A DNA stretch of 38,114 nt from Corynebacterium sp. (lineage in GTDB: Bacteria; Actinomycetota; Actinomycetes; Mycobacteriales; Mycobacteriaceae). The DNA lies in contig NZ_JAPJNQ010000011.1 in NCBI RefSeq assembly GCF_030826625.1, positions 1 through 38,114 of the forward strand. Direction: 5' to 3'. Below the pieces are notes generated by a model, which worked only from the letters and a program-made list of their open reading frames with translations, was not told where the DNA came from and ran no database searches. Both the position numbers and the translations under genes were made by a program. This document shows positions 31,832 to 38,114 of this stretch, piece after piece (the first letter of the stretch is position 1; every line of letters starts with the position of its first letter).

Positions 31832-33229
31832 TTAGCGGATATGCAGACGCGTCAACAGAAGTGCTTCTGCCAGAGCCAAGCGTTCAATTTCTTCTGGATC
31901 GACAGATTCGTTGCTCGAATGAATCGCCGAAGCTGATTCCGCCACCCCGTACAACCCAAATTCCGCGTCGGGGAATTTTTCTGCAAGTTTCACCGTCAAT
32001 GGAATCGAACCGCCTGTGCCAATCATTTCGGTCTCCTGGCCGTAGGCTTCGGCGATGCATTCGCTGAGCAACCCGAATATCTTCCCGGAGGTATCTGCCG
32101 AAAACGACGGGTTCGCCGAGGTGATCTCGACATCGATGTGCGCACCCCAACTGATGTTTTCCCGTAGATGTGTGGCAACTTTTTCTGCCGCCTGCCGGGT
32201 ATCAACCCCAGGCGGTACTCGCAGATTGAGCTGCGCCGACGCGGTAGCCGGAACGGCGTTGATCGCTTCTTCTACCGGAGTCGAGCTAAAACCGGTGATC
32301 GTAACCGCTGGTCGCGCCCAAACCAGATCAGCCATCTCATCATCGTTTGCGCCGAGCATGTCGACGCCTTCGAGCAGACCAGCCGCATCGCGGGCTTCGT
32401 CTTCTTCCACTGGGTAGGGGCTACCGTCCCACTGCTGGTCCTGGCCAAGCCCCTGCACCGCCACCTGGCCGTCGTCATCATGCAAGGTGGCCAACACGCG
32501 TACCAAAGCAGCCACAGCGTCCGGGGCCGCGCCACCGAATTGACCGGAGTGAACGGGGGCTTCCAGCGTGTCGACGGTAACGGTTAGCTGCCCGCCGCCG
32601 CGCAGGCTGGTGGTGAGCGTCGGCAAGCCAGCCTGACCGGATGCGGTATCGGCGATGCAGATCAGGTCGGCGTCGAAAAGCTCCGGGCGTTCGTCGACAA
32701 GATCCTGCAGGCCCTGTCCGCCGCGCTCCTCGGAACCTTCGCAGACCAGGATGATGCCCGCATCGCAACCGCCGACAGCATCGACGGCGCGGATCGCGGC
32801 CAAGTGCATGAGGAAATTACCTTTACAATCGGCCGAACCACGCGCGTACCAACGTCCATCGCGCTCGGTGAGGATGAACGGGTCAGACTCCCATTCCTCC
32901 GGGGTGGAGATATCGACGATGTCATGGTGGCAATACAACAGCACTGTCGGGGCGTTATTTTTCGCAGCTCGCTTGCCGACGATCGCCGGCGAGCCGTCGC
33001 TGGTGTCGATGATTTCAGTTTCGAGGCCACGCTCAACCATCAGATCGCGGATCATCGATGCGCTGCGCTGGATGTCTTTGCTGTGCTCGTCATTCAGCGC
33101 CAACGAGGGAATGGTGCATAGCTGTGCCAAGTCGCCGAAAGTGCGCTGGCGTTGCGCGTTGATGTGATGGCGCAGCGCGTGCGCGAGGTGTTCGTGGTTC
33201 GGATTGGAAGGATCATGGTAGCTGGACAC
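31832..33229 (-). CDS. M20-family metallopeptidase (dipeptidase-like), copy 1
   Basis: 465 residues of the M20 family (carboxypeptidase G2, DapE, PepV and CNDP relatives), which cleave dipeptides or deacylate amino acids with two metal ions. The metal-binding motifs are VLLYCHHDIVDISTPEEWESDPF (His and catalytic Asp), SADCKGNFLMHLAAIRA (bridging Asp), and CEGSEERGGQGL (catalytic Glu-Glu). A lid domain with a central dimerisation fold follows (GGGQLTVTVDTLEAPVHSGQFGG). The GTG start comes 5 nt after the stop of the upstream paralogue, so the two are cotranscribed. The substrate is unknown. Two dispersed 11-mers lie inside (32618 and 32971). Confidence 0.88.
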   Translation of the reverse strand: MSSYHDPSNPNHEHLAHALRHHINAQRQRTFGDLAQLCTIPSLALNDEHSKDIQRSASMIRDLMVERGLETEIIDTSDGSPAIVGKRAAKNNAPTVLLYCHHDIVDISTPEEWESDPFILTERDGRWYARGSADCKGNFLMHLAAIRAVDAVGGCDAGIILVCEGSEERGGQGLQDLVDERPELFDADLICIADTASGQAGLPTLTTSLRGGGQLTVTVDTLEAPVHSGQFGGAAPDAVAALVRVLATLHDDDGQVAVQGLGQDQQWDGSPYPVEEDEARDAAGLLEGVDMLGANDDEMADLVWARPAVTITGFSSTPVEEAINAVPATASAQLNLRVPPGVDTRQAAEKVATHLRENISWGAHIDVEITSANPSFSADTSGKIFGLLSECIAEAYGQETEMIGTGGSIPLTVKLAEKFPDAEFGLYGVAESASAIHSSNESVDPEEIERLALAEALLLTRLHIR

Positions 33230-33234
33230 GGCAG

Positions 33235-34692
33235 TTACCCTTCGCTGTTGGCGCCAGTGGATTGCGCAGCCATACGGATGATGAACAGCGCTTCGGTGGT
33301 GGCCAAGCGGATGATTTCTTCGGGGTCGACCGATTCATCCGGCGAGTGGATCGTGGTTTGCGGCTCGCACAACCCGTAGACGGCGATATCGGCATCCGGG
33401 TTCGTCTCGGCCAAAGCGGTGGTCAGTGGGATGGACGCGCCATTGCCGGTGTTCTGTACCTCGCGGCCGAAAGCGGTGGCCATAGCGGATTCGAAGATCT
33501 CGAAGGCAGGGGATTCCGTGCTGGTAGAAAACGGGCTGAAGACATCTTCTGCCGTGACCTCGATGTGTGCATTGAAAGGCACGGCATCGCGGATTTGTTG
33601 CGCGGCAGCGTCAACCACGTCCTGCGTGTTCAGGTGGAACGGCACGCGCAGATTCACCACGGCTTCTGCGTGGTGGGTGACGGCATTGACGACGTCGGCA
33701 GTCGGCCGGGAGCTAAAGGCGGTAATCGTTGCTGCCGGGCGCGACCACAACTGCGAGGCAACTTCCACATCCGTGTCCTTGCCATGCAGTCCGACGCCCT
33801 CGAGAACGCCGGCATCGGAGCGGAAAGTCTGCGGGTCGTAGCTGGCGCCATCCCAGTGCCACTGCGGCTCGTCGGTGGGCTCAAAACCGGTGATGACGGT
33901 GTGGCCAGACTCATCGTAAAGCGACTGCAAAGCGCGCATCAAAGCCAAGGTGGCATCCGGGGCCACGCCACCAAACATGCCGGAATGCACCGGGGCACGC
34001 AGTGTGTCAACGGAGACCTTGAGCTGTGCACCGCCACGCAGGGCAGTGGTGATGGTGGGAGTGCCGGATGCGACGTTGCCACCATCAGCGATGAGCATGA
34101 CATCCGCCTGGAACAGCTCTGGGCGCTGCTTGATCAGTTTGTCCAGGCCGTCGCCGCCTTGCTCCTCCGAACCTTCGACGAGCACGCGTAGGTTGATTCC
34201 CAGGTTGTCCAGGCCGACGGTGGCATCGACGGCGCGCAGGCCAGCCAAGTGCATCGCCAGTGACCCCTTGCAATCGGCGGCGCCGCGGGCATACCAGCGG
34301 CCGTCGCGCTCGGTCAGGGTGAACGGGTCTGCGGTCCATTCGGCAGGATCGCCGGCTAGGACGACGTCGTAATGCGAATACAGCAATACCGTCGGTGCGC
34401 CCTCGATCTGTGGGGTGGATGCGAGATAGGTGGTGGAACCGTCGGAAGTTTGGATGGCATCGACCTGCAGTCCAGCTTCGGCGAGTGCTGCGTCGACCCA
34501 GTTTCCGGCATTGGCGTGCTCTTCTTTGAGCTGCGGGTTGTCTGGCAGATAGACGGAATTGAAAGCGATGAGTTCTGCGAGTTGCGAGAAAATCTCTGCA
34601 CGCTGGCCGCGAATGTGCTCGGCCACAGCCTTTTCGTTATCGGCGGAGCTGAGATTTTCGGCAAAGCTGAGGTTGCTGCTGTCAATGTTCAT
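33235..34692 (-). CDS. M20-family metallopeptidase (dipeptidase-like), copy 2
   Basis: 485 residues and clearly a paralogue of the gene just downstream: the same order of motifs, VLLYSHYDVVLAGDPAEWTADPF, GAADCKGSLAMHLAGLRAVDA, VEGSEEQGGDGLDKLI and GGAQLKVSVDTLRAPVHSGMFGG. No signal peptide is seen, so both act in the cytoplasm on imported or recycled peptides. The N-terminal 20 residues (NIDSSNLSFAENLSSADNEK) are an extra, hydrophilic lead. ATG 34692 is preferred over an upstream in-frame start because TAGGTT (34705 to 34700) lies 7 nt before it, indicating a leaderless transcript for the pair. It is divergent from groEL. Confidence 0.88.
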   Translation of the reverse strand: MNIDSSNLSFAENLSSADNEKAVAEHIRGQRAEIFSQLAELIAFNSVYLPDNPQLKEEHANAGNWVDAALAEAGLQVDAIQTSDGSTTYLASTPQIEGAPTVLLYSHYDVVLAGDPAEWTADPFTLTERDGRWYARGAADCKGSLAMHLAGLRAVDATVGLDNLGINLRVLVEGSEEQGGDGLDKLIKQRPELFQADVMLIADGGNVASGTPTITTALRGGAQLKVSVDTLRAPVHSGMFGGVAPDATLALMRALQSLYDESGHTVITGFEPTDEPQWHWDGASYDPQTFRSDAGVLEGVGLHGKDTDVEVASQLWSRPAATITAFSSRPTADVVNAVTHHAEAVVNLRVPFHLNTQDVVDAAAQQIRDAVPFNAHIEVTAEDVFSPFSTSTESPAFEIFESAMATAFGREVQNTGNGASIPLTTALAETNPDADIAVYGLCEPQTTIHSPDESVDPEEIIRLATTEALFIIRMAAQSTGANSEG

Positions 34693-34740
34693 GCTCGCTA
34701 ACCTAGCAGGAAAGCTGCGCGAGACGCCGTCGGAAAAATC

Positions 34741-34769
34741 TTGCACTCGGGCAGGGTGAGTGCCAGAAT
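34741..34769 (+). promoter_or_regulatory. groEL promoter
   Basis: TTGCAC (34741-34746), a 17-nt spacer and CAGAAT (34764-34769) give a good vegetative promoter. The expected transcription start, near 34776, falls inside the CIRCE operator that follows. The leader would be about 155 nt, unlike the leaderless pattern of many neighbours. Confidence 0.7.
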
Positions 34770-34774
34770 GGTTG

Positions 34775-34801
34775 CTAGCACTTCCGGTAGTGGAGTGCTA
34801 A
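34775..34801 (+). promoter_or_regulatory. CIRCE operator (HrcA-binding inverted repeat)
   Basis: CTAGCACTT, a 9-nt spacer and GAGTGCTAA match the consensus TTAGCACTC-N9-GAGTGCTAA, with a perfect right arm and two mismatches in the left. CIRCE is bound by HrcA, which represses chaperone genes until heat shock. Position over the transcription start fits repression. I do not see an additional HspR (HAIR) site. Confidence 0.9.
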
Positions 34802-34929
34802 ACCACTACTAATAGACCTATCACGCAGGTGAGGATGGTGCACACTCACACCATTCGTGCCGTCGCGGGCGCCTGGCGTGATCGTTCCCGTGAGTGTTGT
34901 CCTTCACCAATAAAAGGAGCACAAAACAC

Positions 34930-36576
<1,647 letters not shown>

Positions 36577-36636
36577 ACAGCTGCCGCTGTATAGCTCGCA
36601 GGCTGTGTCGCATGACGCAGTGAGTTGCTAACTGTA

Positions 36637-36675
36637 AGCGCCGTTTCCCGAGTAATCTGGGGAGCGGCGCTTTTT
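36637..36675 (+). terminator. Rho-independent terminator after groEL
   Basis: AGCGCCG (36637-36643) pairs with CGGCGCT (36665-36671), with an inner CCC/GGG pairing, and five T follow from 36671. It separates groEL from the porin-type genes. Confidence 0.88.
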
Positions 36676-36756
36676 GCGTGCGTAACGGGTGACTTAAGGG
36701 GGGGGATTTAGGGCCGTGAGCAAAGGACCTACGGGCGAGTAGCTGAGCATCAAAGA

Positions 36757-36786
36757 TATACGGAGCCGTGGATAAGCGGCCGTATA
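36757..36786 (+). other. Hairpin in the porH upstream region
   Basis: TATACG (36757-36762) pairs with CGTATA (36781-36786), and GCCG (36765-36768) with CGGC (36777-36780), leaving a 2-nt bulge and an 8-nt loop. No run of T follows. It could be a protein-binding dyad or part of a transcribed RNA. Confidence 0.5.
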
Positions 36787-37085
36787 TAAACGATAATTGT
36801 TGCTTTCTAGGTCAAACCCATTCACCCATAAGAGGGTAAGACGCAAAGGGTGGGGTTTGGTGGCGAATAAGTGGTGGTCGGAATCTTCCGATGGGAGTTG
36901 TTGCGTGAGGTATGGATTGCGATTCGCTGAAAATCAGCTGCAGCCACCCTGTGACCTGCAGGTTTATTTCGGTAAGCATTCCCTATGGATTCGGGCTAAC
37001 CGTTAAATACTGGTTAAGGTTGGGTGGAAAGCGAAAGTAGTGGGTATGCCATATTTTTTATATTTAGCGAAATTGTCGTAGGTGC

Positions 37086-37114
37086 TTGACTTTTCTTCGA
37101 ACTGTGTCACAATA
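37086..37114 (+). promoter_or_regulatory. porH-porA promoter
   Basis: TTGACT (37086-37091) and ACAATA (37109-37114, spacer 17) or CACAAT (spacer 16) form the best match to a vegetative promoter in the window. An A/T-rich stretch lies just upstream. The expected leader is about 75 nt. Confidence 0.7.
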
Positions 37115-37122
37115 AGACCCAG

Positions 37123-37138
37123 GACGCCCTGAGGCGTC
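37123..37138 (+). other. 5'-leader hairpin of the porH mRNA
   Basis: GACGCC and GGCGTC form a perfect 6-bp stem with a CTGA loop, starting within a few bases of the predicted transcript 5' end. Such 5' hairpins often protect abundant mRNAs from decay. Confidence 0.55.
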
Positions 37139-37194
37139 AGGAAATTGAACATCTACCCTGGGATCGCCGGGGGAATCCTCATGAGGAGAAATTC

Positions 37195-37392
37195 ATGAAC
37201 GTTGAAATGATCCAGGAACAGCTGAACAACGCAGTTACCTTCTTCAAGGCTTTCGAGAACATCAGCAAGGGCTTGGAATTCTTCTACACCCCACAGGCTG
37301 AAGGCAAAGAAGCTACCGGTATCTATGGAGCTATCAAGGGTGCCTTTGAGCCACTGAGCTCCAGCTCCTCGAACGCTCCAGCTGCTAAGTAA
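37195..37392 (+). CDS. porH: PorH-like small outer-membrane porin subunit
   Basis: 65 residues with no signal peptide. It has an amphipathic helical pattern (MIQEQLNNAVTFFKAFENI) and a Ser-rich end (LSSSSSNAPAAK). In Corynebacterium glutamicum and C. diphtheriae, PorH and PorA are peptides of about 40-60 residues encoded between groEL2 and ppk2. They form a channel in the mycolic-acid outer membrane and are O-mycoloylated on Ser. Position, size and composition match, but sequence similarity is low, so the name rests mainly on synteny. The Ser cluster near the C-terminus is the natural candidate for mycoloylation (inference). GAGGAG 6 nt or so before the ATG is a strong ribosome site. Codons are highly biased (TTC, AAG, AAC), as in a very abundant protein. 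Confidence 0.8.
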   Translation: MNVEMIQEQLNNAVTFFKAFENISKGLEFFYTPQAEGKEATGIYGAIKGAFEPLSSSSSNAPAAK

Positions 37393-37425
37393 TCATCTCA
37401 CGGCCAAGCTGCCGGTAATTCTTGT

Positions 37426-37444
37426 GAGTGATTAACCATCACTC
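37426..37444 (+). other. Intercistronic hairpin between porH and porA
   Basis: GAGTGAT and ATCACTC form a perfect 7-bp stem with a TAACC loop, midway in the 85-nt gap. Only a short CTTT follows, so it is at most a partial terminator. It could set the ratio of the two porin messages or stabilise the upstream part. Confidence 0.6.
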
Positions 37445-37477
37445 CTTTCACTTCATATTTCTTCCAAGGAGATAAAC

Positions 37478-37600
37478 ATGAACACTCTTGTAGAGACTTC
37501 CTCCAACTTCGTTGCGATGTCCGTTAACTTCAAGGACATCTTCGGCGCTTTCAAGAGCATCGTTGAAGGCTTCGAGGGCCTGGCGAAGCTGGCTAAGTAA
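37478..37600 (+). CDS. porA: PorA-like small outer-membrane porin subunit
   Basis: 40 residues (starts MNTLVETSSNFVAMSVNFKD). It is too short for most gene finders but has an excellent AAGGAGA ribosome site (37468-37474) and strongly biased codons. The second half (FGAFKSIVEGFEGLAKLAK) is an ideal amphipathic helix with Lys/Glu on one face and Phe/Ile/Leu on the other. The early Ser residues (8, 9 and 15) are possible mycoloylation sites; C. glutamicum PorA is modified at Ser15. The assignment rests on order groEL-porH-porA-ppk2 and size. It also resembles the porH-like product in the FKxFExISKGLE region, so the two could be ancient duplicates. Confidence 0.8.
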   Translation: MNTLVETSSNFVAMSVNFKDIFGAFKSIVEGFEGLAKLAK

Positions 37601-37637
37601 TCGCCAATACCCCGAAGGCTAGATAGCCACCAGGGTT

Positions 37638-37671
37638 AAGCTCTCTCTCCTATCCGGAGGGGGAGCTTTTT
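37638..37671 (+). terminator. Rho-independent terminator after porA
   Basis: AAGCTCTCTCTCC (37638-37650) pairs with GGAGGGGGAGCTT (37656-37668), a 13-bp stem with two G-U pairs and a 5-nt loop, followed by T. It closes the porH-porA unit and isolates ppk2. Confidence 0.92.
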
Positions 37672-37761
37672 GCATGTTGCATGCCGGAAAAGTTTGCAGT
37701 GAACAATGTGTAAACACTTAGTATTTATCCCAACACTTGCGACAGAAAACACACAGCGGGC

Positions 37762-37767
37762 TAGACT
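37762..37767 (+). promoter_or_regulatory. ppk2 -10 element (leaderless)
   Basis: TAGACT lies 6 nt before ATG 37774, and TTGCGA (37737-37742) is 19 nt further upstream. The transcript would begin at or next to the start codon. Confidence 0.5.
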
Positions 37768-37773
37768 GGCACC

Positions 37774-38114
37774 ATGGCAGCCGATTTTGAAGATGAACTC
37801 CCCACCATCGACCTTGCAGAAACCGACGGCTACATCGTCGATGACTCCGACGAAGACGATCCCGCACTGATCACCCCCAGCGGCGAACCCGTCGACACGT
37901 GGCGGGAAAACTATCCGTATGACGAGCGCATGACGCGCGAAGAATACGAACGCACCAAACGCGCGCTGCAAATTGAGCTGCTGAAATTCCAAAACTGGAC
38001 AAAAGAAACCGGCCAACGCCACATCATTCTTTTCGAAGGCCGCGATGCCGCCGGCAAAGGCGGAACCATCAAACGATTCAACGAGCACCTCAACCCCCGC
38101 GGCGCACGCACCGT
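37774..38114 (+). CDS. ppk2: Polyphosphate kinase 2, N-terminal part (3' end outside window)
   Basis: The first 113 residues are visible. PPK2 enzymes transfer phosphate between polyphosphate and nucleoside di- or monophosphates. The N-terminal 45 residues are acidic. The core then starts at WRENYPYDERMTREEYERTKRALQIELLKFQNW and reaches the Walker A motif FEGRDAAGKGGTIKRF near residues 89-104. The window ends at NPRGART, the conserved next segment. Family and start are secure. C. glutamicum has a ppk2 gene in the same place, next to porA, which supports the porin calls. The subtype (NDP- or NMP-kinase) needs the missing part. Confidence 0.95.
   Translation, partial: MAADFEDELPTIDLAETDGYIVDDSDEDDPALITPSGEPVDTWRENYPYDERMTREEYERTKRALQIELLKFQNWTKETGQRHIILFEGRDAAGKGGTIKRFNEHLNPRGART

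Larger units (their letters stand above)
203..32981. repeat. Dispersed 11-bp word CGTCGRCAAGC, 23 exact copies on both strands
   Basis: Found by reading both strands. Plus-strand copies start at 203, 1335, 1357, 4838, 8909, 11437, 15332, 19682, 20570, 21559, 25169, 25560, 27935 and 32618. Inverted copies (GCTTGCCGACG on the plus strand) start at 1270, 3442, 4577, 6460, 7265, 11697, 14896, 24787 and 32971. Seven copies have A and sixteen have G at the R position. Twenty are inside coding sequence and three are intergenic. Seven further sites match ten bases but end in a base other than C (for example 593, 15773, 25012 and 32691). A base-composition estimate predicts well under one exact copy in this length. 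The span given covers the first to last copy; it is not one continuous element. Confidence 0.85.
36677..37194 (+). other. Long non-coding region upstream of porH
   Basis: About 520 bp between the groEL terminator and the porH start. It looks non-coding: the one 69-codon open frame (36797-37006) has no ribosome site, no family resemblance and irregular codons. It holds a hairpin at 36757-36786 and a second imperfect one (AAACCC-ATT-CACCC near 36813-36826 against GGGTGGGGTTT near 36849-36859). An A/T-rich stretch near 37049-37070 could act as an UP element before the promoter at 37086. This is by far the longest gene-free stretch in the window, which suggests complex control of the porin genes or a small RNA. 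Confidence 0.6.

Noticed and set aside
36797..37006. 69-codon open frame upstream of porH
   Set aside because: No ribosome site, no family resemblance, irregular codon use and overlap with a hairpin; more likely chance within a regulatory region.

Overview
This window is chromosomal DNA from a high-GC, mycolic-acid-type actinobacterium, almost certainly a Corynebacterium. The evidence is a set of gene neighbourhoods typical of that group: glnX-glnH-pknG; def-GNAT-xthA; an mnhACDEFG antiporter operon with a fused MnhA/MnhB; and a solitary groEL followed by two tiny porin-type genes and ppk2 (the porH/porA locus). The species cannot be fixed from sequence alone. I see no phage, insertion sequence, CRISPR array, rRNA or tRNA.

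Layout. 1-5.1 kb (+): the 3' part of clpB, a rhodanese-like protein, an acidic membrane-anchored protein of unknown function, pyrE and a TrmH/SpoU RNA methyltransferase. 5.3-8.8 kb (+): a GH76-like protein, fructose-bisphosphate aldolase and a FUSC-type membrane protein. 8.8-9.8 kb (-): an unknown protein, divergent from purA. 9.9-12.8 kb (+): purA and a purT interrupted by an in-frame amber codon. 12.8-17.9 kb (-): the glnX-glnH-pknG signalling operon, with 4-bp overlaps. 18-18.5 kb (+): a Nudix hydrolase. 18.6-22.8 kb (-): def, GNAT, xthA and cls. 22.8-25.2 kb (+): a DUF3263 protein, a LytR_C-domain protein and a YbdK-type ligase. 25.2-31.8 kb (-): the Mrp/Mnh cation/proton antiporter. 31.8-34.7 kb (-): two tandem M20 peptidases. 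34.7-38.1 kb (+): CIRCE-controlled groEL, porH-like and porA-like genes, and the start of ppk2.

Functional themes. Purine and pyrimidine synthesis (pyrE, purA, purT) sits among central metabolism (fba). GlnX/GlnH/PknG is the amino-acid-sensing kinase module that controls 2-oxoglutarate dehydrogenase through OdhI. The envelope is represented by cls, the por genes, the LytR_C protein and the antiporter. Many genes start within 6-8 nt of a TANNNT -10 element, which points to widespread leaderless transcription.

Most unusual signal. An 11-bp non-palindromic word, CGTCGRCAAGC, occurs 23 times exactly on the two strands together (about once per 1.7 kb). Chance predicts far fewer than one. It lies in genes of unrelated function, in four coding orientation/frame combinations, and in three intergenic positions. 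This density and placement resemble DNA-uptake or chromosome-organising words (DUS, HIP1 or Chi-like). I know of no such word described for corynebacteria.
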